A DNA stretch of 64,000 nucleotides from [Phialemoniopsis] sp. UDSM-2020 (lineage: Eukaryota > Ascomycota > Sordariomycetes > Thyridiales > Thyridiaceae). The notes below the pieces were generated by a model. That model did not search any database, had not been told where the DNA came from, and worked only from the letters and a program-made list of their open reading frames with translations. Both the position numbers and the translations under genes were made by a program. The stretch lies in assembly GCA_018873225.1 (NCBI GenBank), contig JAEILZ010000004.1:4546233-4610232 (forward strand). Direction: 5' to 3'. Of this stretch, positions 11,898-24,259 are shown one piece after another. Position 1 is the stretch's first letter; each line of letters begins with the position of its first letter.

Positions 11898-12689
11898 ACA
11901 GTTGGGTAGCTCAACTGTCAAAGATTACTGGATGCATAAGTACAGACACGAGGCCGACAACACTTGGAGAACACCATTTTGAAAAGCAAATTAAATCTTT
12001 CGATGTCTCAGCGTCGTTGGCTCATGCACCCGTCCTTGAGCAAGTAGTAGGGTTGTGTCACCGTCCGCGTCTATCGTGTAATGTGAAGACTTGAGGAGAC
12101 AAGAGTGACTCTTGAATGAGAACACGTGTGGCATTGAAGTGTGGACGTGGCCGTAAGCTGCTCCAGCTACAAGGTATCTGGGGGATGTAGGCGGTCTTTG
12201 TGTGGTCTTTGTCTCGTGGAACGGACAGATGCGTGTGTTTTGGTCGTACGAAGAGGGGCAGGCGAACACTCAAGCGATGACGATGGGACGCGATGGCAAG
12301 TCCATATCGCATCGCATGACAACTAGTCGATCCCGTGTCAGCGGGCCAACATCATCCCGTCCCATCTTCGGGTGGAAGCCTGAGGACAGTAGCTTCAGTG
12401 TTGTTGCGGCGAGGAGCGAATCCGCTGGGGGTGCGACGCCACTCATCTCGGGACCGGGGCGTCCTGTTTGGTGTCCGTGCCTGGGTGCCCACTCGTCTCT
12501 TCGGCGCCGTTACTGAGCCTTTGTAGGCGTGAATTACCGTGGCATCTCCCCTACCCGTTGCGTCTTAAATCGGCACTCCACCACTAAAAAAATCACTTGG
12601 CGCGCCGCCGCCGTTGAGCTCAACTGTTGGCAGATCAGTTTCATTGGAAGTTCTAGGCCCTTGGCCTGTGTTTTCAGCCTGTCGTCACA
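11898..12689. other. Intergenic region upstream of the MFS exporter
   Basis: 792 bp, without conserved coding sequence, holding the P450 3' end and the exporter promoter. TCGTGGAACGG near 12212 fits TCGN5CGG but not the stricter AflR consensus. Nothing else of note. Confidence 0.4.
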
Positions 12690-14540
12690 ATGGGTTTAGC
12701 TTCTCATAGCCCCCCAATTGCAGAAGACAGCATCAACAACGTCAACAACATCGCGACTTCGTCACTGGAAAAAGATGTCGAAGCCGGTCAAGATCAGAAC
12801 GGCGAAAAGGTCGCGGAGAATGCGTCTGGCAACACAGATCATCATCCCAATCACGGCGCTACCACCGACATGACAGCAAAATCTGCCGCCGAGGAAGATG
12901 ACGAGGGCAAAGTGTACCCTCCAGCCTCGAGTGTCGCCATCGTCATGATTGGCCTGTACCTCTCTCTTTTTCTCGTCTCTTTGGTGAGCTCTCCCCAAAC
13001 ACCACACTTTAGGGTTTCTCCTGGCACCCCGATCTCGCCGCGATGCACTGACACTCTTCTCTCACAGGACCGTACCATCATTGCCACTGCTGTCCCCCAG
13101 ATAACAGACGCATTCCACTCCATCGATGACATCGGCTGGTATGCCAGTGCCTACATGATCACGGGCTGCGCTTTCCAGCTCTTCTTCGGCAAGATCTACA
13201 CATTCTACTCGTCAAAATGGGTCTTCCTGGCCAGCGTCGGCCTTTTCGAGATAGGCTCGCTCATATGCGGCGTTGCACCCAACTCGGCTTCCTTCATCGT
13301 CGGCCGTGCCATAGCTGGTCTGGGATCGGCCGGCATCTTCTCGGGGAGCATTGTCCTGACCGTCCACATAATTCCGCTGCGCAAGCGCCCGGTTTATCAG
13401 AGCTTCATGGGAGCAGTATTCCTCATCTCGTCCGTCGTGGGTCCTGTCATTGGCGGCGCATTCACGACGCACCTGACTTGGCGATGGTGTTTCTTCATCA
13501 ACCTACCGGTCGGTGGCGCAACCATCGTCCTCCTGACCTTCCTCCTCCCCGCGACAAGCCAGAATCAAACAGAGGACGAGCTCAATTCTCGCAAGCTATC
13601 CATCCGCCAGGAGATTATTCAACTTGATCCCATCGGTACACTCTGCTTCCTCCCAGGCATCGTCTGCCTCCTGCTGGCTTTGCAGTGGGGCGGCGCAACA
13701 TATGCTTGGAGTGATGGGCGTATTATTGCACTCCTGGTTCTTTTTGGTGTCCTCATCATCGCATTCACCGCCGTGCAGTTCTGGCAGAAAGAGAATGCTA
13801 CACTGCCGCCGCGTATCCTTGCCTACCGGAGTGTCTCTGCCAGCACCTGGTTTGCCTTTTGCATCAGTGCGTCGCTGATGACTCTGGTCTACTATCTTCC
13901 GCTTTGGTTCCAGGCCATTCAGGGCGTCGATGCTGTCCAGTCTGGTGTGCGTACGCTTCCTGTCATCATTGCGCTTGTCGTTTCCAGTATCATCGCTGGC
14001 GGAAGCGTCAGCGCAATAGGGTACTACACGCCCTTTTTGATACTCTGCTCAATCATTATGAGTGTCGGGGCAGGGCTGATGACGACCTTCAGGGTTGACA
14101 CGCCGCAACCCATCTGGATCGGGTATCAAGTCATTTTTGGCTTCGGTATTGGACTGGGACAACAGCAGGCAGGGCTCGCTGCACAGACGGTGCTACCCAC
14201 CAAAGACGTGCCAATCGGCGTGTCATTCAAGTTCTTCGGACAACAGCTGGGCGGCGCTATCTTTGTCTCGGTAGCCCAGAGTGTGTTGAACCAGCGGCTC
14301 GTGGCTGGACTGACCGCCCTCAACATCCCGGACCTCGATCCATCCGTTATCGTGAGTCTGGGAGCTACCGAGTTGCGGAGATATGTGCCGGCAGATTTCC
14401 TGGACAAGGTATTGATTGCCTACAACAATGCGATCGACGGTACATTCGAGGTGGCCCTCATCCTGGCTGCGCTGTCCTTGATTGGCGCCCTGCTCACCGA
14501 GTGGAAGAGCGTCAAGGGAATGAACATCAAAGGCGCATAA
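12690..14540 (+). CDS. MFS drug:H+ antiporter, DHA2/14-TM type (probable product exporter)
   Basis: Two exons (12690-12983, 13068-14540) give 588 residues. The 84-nt intron is a multiple of three with no stop, so an unspliced transcript would also be open; splicing joins ...FLVSL to DRTIIATAVPQIT and so restores the family motif LDxTIIATAVPQI in TM1, which proves the intron. A hydrophilic, acidic N-terminal tail of ~80 residues precedes about 14 hydrophobic segments. The antiporter motif-A loop is represented by GKIYTFYSSKWVF, and motif C-like GPVIGGAFTTHLTWRWCFFINLPVGG is split over TM5 and the next loop. Transporters of this group (e.g. AflT) are frequent in polyketide clusters, where they export the product and protect the producer. 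It sits directly upstream of the NR-PKS. Confidence 0.9.
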   Translation: MGLASHSPPIAEDSINNVNNIATSSLEKDVEAGQDQNGEKVAENASGNTDHHPNHGATTDMTAKSAAEEDDEGKVYPPASSVAIVMIGLYLSLFLVSLVSSPQTPHFRVSPGTPISPRCTDTLLSQDRTIIATAVPQITDAFHSIDDIGWYASAYMITGCAFQLFFGKIYTFYSSKWVFLASVGLFEIGSLICGVAPNSASFIVGRAIAGLGSAGIFSGSIVLTVHIIPLRKRPVYQSFMGAVFLISSVVGPVIGGAFTTHLTWRWCFFINLPVGGATIVLLTFLLPATSQNQTEDELNSRKLSIRQEIIQLDPIGTLCFLPGIVCLLLALQWGGATYAWSDGRIIALLVLFGVLIIAFTAVQFWQKENATLPPRILAYRSVSASTWFAFCISASLMTLVYYLPLWFQAIQGVDAVQSGVRTLPVIIALVVSSIIAGGSVSAIGYYTPFLILCSIIMSVGAGLMTTFRVDTPQPIWIGYQVIFGFGIGLGQQQAGLAAQTVLPTKDVPIGVSFKFFGQQLGGAIFVSVAQSVLNQRLVAGLTALNIPDLDPSVIVSLGATELRRYVPADFLDKVLIAYNNAIDGTFEVALILAALSLIGALLTEWKSVKGMNIKGA

Positions 14541-15480
14541 GCCCCAAGAGCATCGGACTTTACACCCCAACGGATGCCATCTGTACAATAATCTTGACTT
14601 TCATGTCACATGTAATAGGTGTTAACCTTAGATAGAGCTACAGGTCAAGGAGTTCTACGGCGTCGGTGTCTGGGCTCTTCCTCGCTGCTTAGGGGAAGGT
14701 AACATTTACAAAAAGACTACTCCTCTTCGTGGATCCTTGTTAACTTGGTAGAGTTACAACTACTGTCTATGTGACTGTGAATGATGTAGTATCGGTATAC
14801 GGTCAGGGCAGGGACGAAATATGTCCCTGGCCGTGGAGCGCGCCCTGCACAAGGATGCGGGGTCTTGGCGCTCGCTTTCAATGTGGACCTGTATTTGCAT
14901 CATGTCTTGTTGTAAGAAACAGTGAACCTCGATGTTATTTGTTGGTAAGCGAGCTGAGGATTCGGCAAAACGGATCTCGTCGGGCAATGATCGGAGACCG
15001 CAAGGATGATTACTTTCCGAGAGTGGCCGATGTACACAACTCCGGCCGACTGGACTGGGGACGAAGAATAATCAGTAGTGCTTTTCAGCTGGCTTTGTAA
15101 TACCGAGCGAGCGTATCAGCAAACGCTGATTCTGTACTAGGGCAAACCGGCCGGCTTCGAGATGTGAATATTCAGCCTCAACACGTTTTCCGATTCGACC
15201 AGATGCGACGATATCATTTCCTGGTAAGAGCTAGGTCACGCCACTTTCGGGGTTGGTTCGCAGACTCGCGGGCATGGCAACAGGCATATCGTTCCTGATG
15301 AGATTTTAGATGGGATTGGGTGATGGGACGGCACAGCACAACAGAACAGGCTCCTTGATATAAGACAAATGCCATGGTACAGATATCTCTAGTCTTAGTG
15401 TATGAAGATGAGGAGGTAGTAAGGGATCTGTGGCAACCGTCAAACCACTGTCCAAAGACTGCAATCAACTCGCCATCGTC
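14541..15480. promoter_or_regulatory. NR-PKS promoter region
   Basis: 940 bp between the exporter and the NR-PKS. TATAAG at 15359-15364 lies about 117 bp upstream of the PKS start and is the best core-promoter candidate. No gene seen. Two incomplete AflR-like half-site pairs occur (TCGGAGACCGC near 14990 is the closest), none exact. Confidence 0.4.
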
Positions 15481-18400
15481 ATGTCTCCCAAAAGTAGGGT
15501 CTTCATTTTTGGAGACCAGTCCCAGGAGACAACTACCAGAGTACGGGCGCTTCTGAACGCTAAAAGCGAGCCGCTTCTCATATCCTTCCTCGAGCAGTCC
15601 TTTGATGTGATTCGCTCGGAAGTAGGCCGTCTGTCACTTGCAGAGCGCGAGGTATTGCCGAGATTCCACAACCTCGCGGACATTCTCACTCGACAGAAGG
15701 AGGGAGTGTTGAGTCCCGCTTTCCAGACAGCGTTGACCACAATCTACCAGCTGGGGAGCTTCATTAGGTATGCCAACCCTCAGACCGACTCTTTTCAAAC
15801 ATGGAACTAACATCAATAGCGAACATGGCAAGCCTGGGGTGGCATATCCGGATCCCTCCCAAACACATTTGCTTGGCTTGTGCACGGGCGCACTTGCAGC
15901 AGTTGCAGTGTCCTCTTGCAAGTCAATCACAGATCTCATTCCCGTGGCTGTTCAGTCAGTGTTGGTCGCATTTCGCCTCGGCCTCCTTGTCGTGGAGGTA
16001 TCGAAGCGAATTGAGCCTGGCAGCTCTGCATCATGGTCGCTCATATATCCGGGTTTCACTGCTGGCGGTGTGGCGACAGCTCTAAAAGAGTTCTCAAAGG
16101 TATGCAATGATCTACACGAGTAGGACCGTCATCCTTGACAGCTTGAATGTCTGACACAACCCAGAGCTACCCCCCTCAGTCTAGTCCCTGGATCAGCGCG
16201 CACATTCCCAACGGTGTGGCCATCAGCGGCCCTCCAGGGGTTCTCAAGGATCTTCGCCAGTTTGGCATTTTCAAGGGTGTCAGACCAGTGGAAATCCCTG
16301 TTCGTGTACCGGGTCATGCCAGCCATCTTTTCACGACAGACGACATAGACTCGATCCTCGAAAATACTCCAAAGCTACCATGGACTTCATATTTATCCCA
16401 TATCCCCATAGTGTCCCCAGTGACCGGGAGATTGATACCGGCCACCAACTTCCGAGCTCAAATCGAAGCATGCCTTCACGATATTCTGATGACCCCACTG
16501 CGATGGGACAACATCAACGAGGAGCTCCCGAAGCTGTTGAACTCCTCAAATGTTTCGGAAGTCGAGCTTGTTCCTATCATGACCGCCATGGACCAAGCAC
16601 TCCTTCAGATTCTTCGTGCTCACGGCGGTACAGGTTGTCCAACCTTCACATCTGTCGAGATCTCCCACTTTGAGAAAGACATGTCCCGCCCTCCGGTCAA
16701 TACCTCTGGAAGGCCAGACTTATCAAAGCTGGCTATTGTGGGGTTTTCCGGACGCTTTCCTGATTCCAAGGACCCGGAAGAGTTCTGGGAGGTTCTGCGC
16801 AAGGGCGTTGATACCGTGCGTAGAGTTCCTACCGAGAGATACAACATCGACACACACATGTCGACGGATGGCAAGAAGAACACGGGTGAGGTGCAATGGG
16901 GTTGCTTCATCCCCGATGCCGCCTACTTCGATGCACGGTTCTTCAGCATCTCGCCCAAAGAGGCACCGCAGGTTGACCCGGCTCAGCGCATTGCGCTAAT
17001 GACAACGTACGAGGCCATGGAACGGGCCGGTATTGTACCGGGAACTACGCCGTCGACCAAAACAGATCGCATCGGCGTCTATCACGGTGTCACGAGTAAC
17101 GACTACATGGAGACCAACACATCTCAGTGCATCGATACCCACTTCATTGTGGGCGGCAACCGGGCCTTCATTCCCGGCCGTATCAACTTTTGTTTCGAGT
17201 TCTGCGGACCTAGTTACAGCGTCGATACCGCGTGCTCGTCCAGCTTGGCAGCCATGCACCTTGCCTGCAATGCCCTCTGGCGTGGTGATATTGACACGGC
17301 CGTTTGCGGTGGTACCAATTTGATCAACAACCCCGACGGGCATACTGGTTTAGATCGCGGCTTCTTCCTCTCAAAGACGGGCAATTGCAAAACCTTCGAT
17401 GACGGAGCCGATGGCTACTGCAGAGGCGAAGGTGTCGTCACTATCATCATCAAGCGCCTGGAGGATGCGTTGGCCGATAGTGACCCCATCCTGGCTGTTA
17501 TCAACGGCACTGCAACGAATCACTCCGCCGAGTCCGATTCCATCACTCGTCCACATGCGCCAACACAGGAAATCCTGTTTGACAAGTTACTCAACGTGAC
17601 AGGCACAGACGCCAACGAGCTCGGCTACATCGAGATGCACGGTACTGGCACCCAAGTCGGTGACGCTGTGGAGATGGAGTCAGTTCTGAACGTGTTCGGG
17701 CCGCCCCCGGACACGTCTCGGGCTCGCCGTCAGGATGCACCTCTGTACCTCGGGGCAGCAAAATCTAATATAGGCCACGGTGAGGGTGTATCTGGGGTCA
17801 CGAGTGTGGCTAAAGTGCTCCTCATGTACGAGAAAAGCATGATCCCGCCGCACTGTGGCATCAAGACCAAGATCAACCACAACTACCCACTCGACTTCGA
17901 TGAGCGCAACGTGCACATTGCCCTCAAGGAGACGCCATGGACGCGAAATGAAAAGCGACCACGAAAAGTACTCATCAACAACTTCAGCGCGGCGGGCGGA
18001 AACACGGCTTTGCTGCTCGAAGACGGCCCAATGCGCCGTCTGACAGACGGTGAAGACCCGGAGCCGGCGACAATGCACATGGTGGCTGTCACAGCCAAGT
18101 CGGCCACGTCGTTGAAGGGGAACCTGCAGTCCATGCTCGACTACATCTCTTCTCCCCACGATGAGGACTTTACATTAGCACGTCTCTCTTATACCACAAC
18201 CGCGCGGCGACTCCACCATTTGCACCGCGTCATGGTGCGTGGCGGTACTCTTGACGAAGTGCGGACAAACCTTGAGCGCGCAATAGCACAAGGAGACGGC
18301 CTTACTCGCATCAAGGCGCCGCCAAAGATTGTCTTCACATTCACAGGGCAAGGGTCTCAGTACTTGGGTATGGGTCGTCAGCTCTACCAAACCTTCTCCA

Positions 18401-21400
18401 AGTTCCGCACCGACATCAGGCGTTTCGACCAAATCGCGCGGGGCCAAGGGTTCCCATCTTTCCAGCATGTATACACGGCACGCGAGGGTGATGAGGGAGA
18501 CTTTAGCCCCCAAGTCTTTCAGTTGGCTATTTGCTGCCTACAGATTGCATTGGCGCGCCTCTGGATGTCGTGGGGCATCACCCCCAAGGCTGTCGTTGGG
18601 CACAGCCTCGGCGAATACGCAGCGCTCAATATAGCGGATGTACTCTCGGATTCCGATACGATCTACCTCGTCGGAAGCAGGGCAGAGCTACTCCAAGAGC
18701 AATGTAGAGTTGGAACGCATGCCATGCTCGCTGTCAAGGCTTCGATATCTCGGGTGCAGGGCATCTTGTCTGACACCAAATTCCAGATTGCATGCATCAA
18801 TGGTCCTGATGATGTTGTTCTTGGTGGCCCTGTGCAGCAGGTCAAGTCCATGCAAGAGATATTTGTTGCCGAGGGAGTCAAGAGCACCATTCTGGAAACT
18901 CCATACGCGTTCCATACCTCTCAGGTATTTTCGATTCTAGGAGACTTCGAGGCTGTTTGCAAGAATGTCACCTTTCACAAGCCGAGCCTGCCAATCATGT
19001 CTCCCCTTCTTGGACGTGTCATCACAGAAGCCGACGTGATTGGACCCAAGTATCTGGCACGCCACTGCAGGGAGACTGTCAATATTCACGCAGCACTCCT
19101 AGCCGGGCAGGAGGGGAAGCTGTTCAACGACAAGTCTGCCTTCATGGAGATTGGCCCGAACCCCGTCGTATCTGGCATGGTCAAGGCAACTCTTGGTGTG
19201 GCCATGACCACCTTGCCAACTCTGCAGAAGAATAAGGACATGTGGCAACATGTCACTGCTGCCATCCAGACTTTGTACACACAAAACATCGATTTCCGCT
19301 GGCAAGAGTATCACAAGGACTTCAAATCGTCACATCTGGTACTGCATCTCCCTGCGTACAGTTGGGATCTGAAGGAGTACTGGATCCCTTATGAGAATGA
19401 CTGGTGTGTGCTGAAGGGTGCTCCTGATCCAAATGCCGCTGTCATTCAGGCGATGCCTGCCGTCGAGTGCACGACCATCCACAGCCTCGTTGAGGAGTCC
19501 ACTTCTGGCCGACAGGCAACCGTGGTCGTCGACACGGACTTTTCCCGCGAGGATATCAATGGCATCGCCAAGGGCCACATGGTCAACAAGATACCGTTGA
19601 CCACGCCTTCTGTGTACGCCGAAATTGGCCTCTCTCTTGGTAAATACATCTTGGCGCGGTTTCGACCGGCTCAGTCACGCATGCTCGTGGACGTCTCGGA
19701 TCTTGTTGTCGAAAAGGCCATGATTCCCCACTCCAAGGGACCGCAAATCATGCGCACATCCGCATCCATTGACTGGGAGGCCAACACAGCACGTCTTCAC
19801 TTCCGCAGTATCGACAAGAGCGGAAAGGTGACAACAGAGCACGGAGAGTGTCTTTTGCGTTTCACCGACCACAAAAGACGGAGCGAAATCCAAACACGCG
19901 TCCCAGCAGTGATGGCCCGCATGAAACATCTTCGCGATGGCATTGTGAGCGGAAAATCCCTCCGCCTCAACCAGACCTATGGTTACAAGATGATCAGCTG
20001 CCTGGCGTCCTTCCATGCCGATTACAAGGCTATAGATGAGGTCATACTGGACAGCAGCACACTAGAAGCTTGCAGTACATGCAGCTTCGGTCAGGTGAAG
20101 AGCAAGGGGGTCTTCAGCACTCATCCAGCCTACATCGACGTCATGACGCAGACTGCGGGATTCGTCATGAACGCCAAGGAAAGTACAGACCTCGATGCTG
20201 AGGTCTACGTCAATCATGGCTGGAAGTCGTTGCAGATCTTTGAGGAACTTGTGCCCAACAAGTCTTACACTACATACGTCAAGATGGCACAAAGCACAGC
20301 GGACCCATCCCTCTGGGAAGGCGACACCATCATGTTGGACGGTGAAAAGGTTGTGGGTTTCTTCGAGAACGTGTCGTTGCGATGGATCTCTCGGAAGGTC
20401 TTCCACATGGTACTACAGGCTTCGGATCCGACCAAGCAAAAAGGGGCAAAGAGTCCAGCCTCGGGTGCGAACTCTGGTACAATAGTAACCGCTGTGTCGA
20501 AACCCATTCCAACTCCGACCGAACCCAAGGCTGATACAGTTCGACCTGCTGCTCAATCTCATGCGGTTGTTCCTGTGAAGTCTTCTCTGGACAAAGGAAC
20601 ATCTGTGACTGAAGTCAGCGTTGTCGAGATCGTTCCCAAACATAGCCGGAAATCATCAAATCGTGAAACTAAGATGGGACCTGCTTTGAACATCATATCC
20701 GAGGAGACTGGGCTTGCCATCTCAGACCTTACCGACGACTCTGTCTTTGCTGACATTGGAGTCGACTCTTTGCTGTCTATGGTTATCACAAGCCGCTTCC
20801 GTGAAGAGCTAGGGTTAGACTTGGACTTGGAATTCTCCCTGTTTCTGGATCTGCCGACTGTCAAGCATCTCCGCGATTTCATCGAAGGGCCAGAAGAGCA
20901 GACGTCCGATGATGAGCAGACTGAGAGTCTAGATTCTGAACACTTGGGTTCAGAGCCTATGATCGTCATCGCCGAACAGCTCTCTGATTCTCAGCCGGAA
21001 GTAGCGGTCCTTGAACATGACGTGAAACGTCATGACGAATCTGCGGCTGCCTATGATGGTCAAACCATTCCGGACGGAGCTCTATCCAATGCTCTCGGTA
21101 TTATTGCCGAGGAAAGCGGCCTTGCTGTCACTGATCTCACTGACGATACAAACTTTCAAGAGATCGGTGTTGACTCACTCTTATCCATGGTAATTACCAG
21201 CCGCTTCCGGGAAGAGCTTGGGCTTGATCTTGATCTCGAGTTTTCTCTCTTTTTGGATCTGCCGACGGTCAAACACCTCCGCGATTTCCTCCACCCTGAG
21301 GGCTCTGGAACATCAAGTGGTGATACACCTGAGACCCAAACGGAAGCATGGACCTCTGGGCAAGTCTCAGGCGCGATCACACCGGAGAGGCCAGAGTCAA

Positions 21401-22315
21401 GAGTCGAGTCCAGTGAGCTTGAGATCACCACACGGCCTTCGGCGTACTGCCGACCAGCATCGTCGGTCATCTTACAAGGTCTGCCAAATAATACAGCCAA
21501 GACTCTCTTCCTATTCCCGGACGGAGGGGGGTCTTCTTCCTCGTACGAACCACTGCCGCGGCTCAAGAGCAATACATCCATCATCGGATTTAACTGCCCG
21601 TACGCTCGGGATCCGGAAAATCTGAGGTGCAACATTGACGACCTCATGGGCAGCTACATGACTGAACTGCGGGCACGCCAGCCAGCGGGACCCTACCATC
21701 TAGGTGGATGGTCCAGCGGCGGGATATTTGCATTCCTAGCAGCGCAGCGGCTTCTCGCTGCTGGCGAGGAGGTGGTCAGCATTGTCATCATCGACTCACC
21801 TGTGCCACGAGTTATGGACAAGCTCCCGCTAGAGTTCTATGACTACTGCGACTCTCTTGGTCTGTTCGGTTACTCTATGGGGTCCAAAGGCGAAGAAACG
21901 CCCGAGTGGCTCATCCCCCATTTCAACGCCTCGGTAGAGGTCCTGCATGGATGCACATTCCCACCGCTCGACTTGCCGCCGAGCCGTATGCCCAAGGTCT
22001 CGATCATATGGGCAGGTGACTCGGTGCTGAAAGATGTAGACGTTTCACTGTTACCCACTCTTACCGGGGCACAGTCGAAAGGCATACACTTTCTCATTGA
22101 GCAACGCACTGATTTTGGCACTGCTGGGTGGGAGGAGATGCTTCCAGGCGCGGAGATCCGCACGGCCAAGATCGACAACGCCAACCACTTCTCCATGATG
22201 GTAAGAACCCAATGCACCGTCGTAACTACTCATCGCTAATAGTCCTATGTTACAGCAAAAACCATTCATTACACAGGTTGGACAGTTCATCGATGACGGC
22301 CTCTTCATCGACTAG
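15481..22315 (+). CDS. Non-reducing polyketide synthase, SAT-KS-AT-PT-ACP-ACP-TE
   Basis: Four exons (15481-15767, 15820-16099, 16165-22200, 22256-22315) give 2220 residues. SAT domain, residues 1-350, with active-site Cys117 in GLCTG. KS from ~375, Cys546 in DTACSSS and later HGTGTQVGD. Malonyl-CoA AT from ~910, Ser1003 in GHSLGEY. Product-template domain ~1270-1590, with catalytic His1327 (GHMVN) and Asp1514 (HPAYID). Two ACPs with phosphopantetheine serines 1724 and 1860, both in IGVDSLLSM. Claisen-type thioesterase from ~1960 with Ser2039 (GWSSG), likely Asp2066 and His2197. No reductive or methyltransferase domain. Synthases of this build (wA, PKS12, CTB1, Bik1) release fused aromatic ketides such as naphthopyrones, tetrahydroxynaphthalene or nor-toralactone. 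All catalytic residues are present, so it should be active; chain length and ring pattern cannot be read by eye. Confidence 0.96.
20674..21297 (+). repeat. Tandem ACP domains inside the NR-PKS
   Basis: Two acyl-carrier domains (about 20674-20886 and 21081-21291) lie ~407 nt apart. From the IGVDSLLSM serine motif to VKHLRDF, about 40 residues, they are identical in protein, yet their DNA differs at many third positions (e.g. GTCGACTCTTTG versus GTTGACTCACTC). The linker between them is acidic and Ser/Glu rich. Confidence 0.9.
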
Positions 22316-22712
22316 GGCGGGATGGATTCGTATGACAATGTTTGGGTGTAACTTGGGATTCCATAGTATGATAGCGACATGTTCAATGTTATGTTAGGAC
22401 AGATGGTAGCATGCAATGACTAGACAATGCTTTCGGACACCGCACGACTCTATTATCGATAATGTGCACTCTATCATCGTATGACATGCTGCATCCCTGG
22501 GGCAACGACCAATGAATCGTAGTTGTGTAAAGTTCAATTTGCGCACCTTCCCAAGTTGAAACGGCATCGAATGGCATGTGTAGACCTCTCAGCCAGTCGA
22601 TTGGGGGGAACAAGTTCATATTGATACTGCATTCGACAACCTATTTAAGGAACGCTAGTTGACTGCTCGGAAGATTGTGACACTGCGAGCCCGTTTGAGG
22701 TCTGTCCATCAC
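22316..22712. other. Convergent intergenic region, NR-PKS / OMT
   Basis: 397 bp between two converging stop codons. It should contain both 3' untranslated regions and terminators. No gene or repeat seen. Confidence 0.5.
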
Positions 22713-24259
22713 TTATAGGCCTTTCATGCTGGCATCGCTGGCGCCGAACTGTGAGCCATTCGTCATATGGACGCCATTGGATATACCATCAACTGCCATA
22801 CCGATTGATGTAGCACCATCTTGGGCCATGCTCGAGACGCCAACTTCCAACACACTCATATTACTCCCGAAGGGCTTCTTGATGCTGTGAAGAACCAGCT
22901 TGGCATTCGACGCATCATCGTGTGAGCTGGCTTCATGCAGCAATCTTTTCCAGTCAGACAGCTCCCGCTCCGAGCTATTAAATGTCTGCAGCATAGTCAG
23001 GTCTCTCACGCGCAGCATAGCTTCAACGATGGGATCTTCCTGCTCCTCGGGTACCGGCAACACCGTATCCATGATCAGCAGGCGTGACGATGAATTGGCA
23101 GCAAGGGCAGGCAATATGTTTCTTAAGATCTGAATCGCCTCCGCATCGGCCCAGTCATGAAGTATCATGCGGAGGAGGTAGACATTGGCGCCAATGACAG
23201 GTTGCGGTTGAAAGAAGTCGTGTGCCTGGCAAGTTATGCGGCTTGTGACCGAAGCTGCGGCGTTTGATAGGGTATTATTAGCCAGCGCGATGGTGTCTGG
23301 AAGATCCTGTACCACGATCTGAAGCTGGGGAAATGCGTTTGCAAGGGCCAAGGACGCGTGACAGTTGGAGCCACCGACCTAGAACACGGGCAATAATATT
23401 AGTGTATCTGGTCAAGAAAGCGAATTGAGTACTACTCACATCCACCACGGTCCCATTTCCTAGCCCGGCCCAGTCGAAGCCTTTGAGGAGATGGTCGATC
23501 TTGGTGCCTTCGCCTGAAGTCACATTCTTCATGTAAGTCGCGAACTTCTTGCGTAGCTCGGGCGCGTGCGCGAGGTAATCGAAGAAGGGTTTGTCTGTCT
23601 CGCAGGCAAGATTGAAAGCCGTCTCTGTCTTGGACTCGGTTGTGCCCCATTTTTCAGTTGCATCAACCAGGCGTGCGGCTCCCTTGGCAGTGGCTTCAGC
23701 CATGAAGAGCGCCCAATCCAGCATCCCCGGATTGGTGACTAAGAAAGCCGATACGGGGGTATGGGCCACTTCACCCGGCAAGGGTTCTCGTAGGAAACCG
23801 TGTAGCATTGCCATGCGAGCAATGCGCTTCAGCTGACTCAGGGGCACCGAGGCGATTGTGGCAACCTCCGTATACGGAACCGGTCCATGGAGCGGAATGA
23901 ATGAAAGGATCCGGAAATGACAAAGCCAATGAATGCAAGCGAAGTTTTGGAACTGGTTATTCAAAGGGCTATTAAGTATACGTCAAGTAGATTCCAGGGG
24001 TAGTACATACATTGATGGCAAGTTGAGGAACGAACTCTCTTGGCTCCGTGGCTAATTGTTGGATTTTGAAAGCCGCAGACACCAGTCTTTGGCGTGCCTC
24101 CAGTACGTAGAGGGGGGTCGTAGCCGGCAGCGTGATCTCGGGAGCATCTGGGTTGAAAGAAGGACATGGCAGGCCAGCCGAGAGACAATAGCCGTCGATT
24201 AGCTTTGCCGCTGCGCAGATGTCCTGCGCGTAGGACTCGAGCGGTGGACTGGGACACAT
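22713..24259 (-). CDS. SAM-dependent O-methyltransferase (COMT/AflO-AurJ-like, family 2)
   Basis: Three exons (24259-24011, 23952-23440, 23378-22713) give 475 residues. An N-terminal dimerisation/winged-helix part leads into LAINFQNFACIHWLCHF, created across the first intron and characteristic of fungal family-2 OMTs. The SAM-binding glycine motif NGTVVDVGGSNCHAS is formed across the second junction (Gly256-Gly257), which supports that intron strongly. Downstream QDLPDTI and LLRMILHDWADAEA carry the adenine-contacting region and the catalytic His-Asp pair of plant-COMT-like enzymes. The last ~60 residues are a poorly conserved Ser/Gly-rich tail. It converges on the NR-PKS, and homologues such as AurJ methylate the phenolic PKS product, so phenol O-methylation is the likely reaction. 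Confidence 0.92.

Noticed and set aside
12201..12230. TCGTGGAACGG as an AflR-binding site
   Set aside because: Fits only the loose TCGN5CGG form; not found before the other cluster genes by eye, so not supported.
16147..22239. NR-PKS starting at the ATG at 16147 and ending at 22239
   Set aside because: This frame lacks the SAT active-site Cys and the TE tail. Two upstream exons (SAT) and one downstream exon (QKPFITQVGQ) join it in phase.
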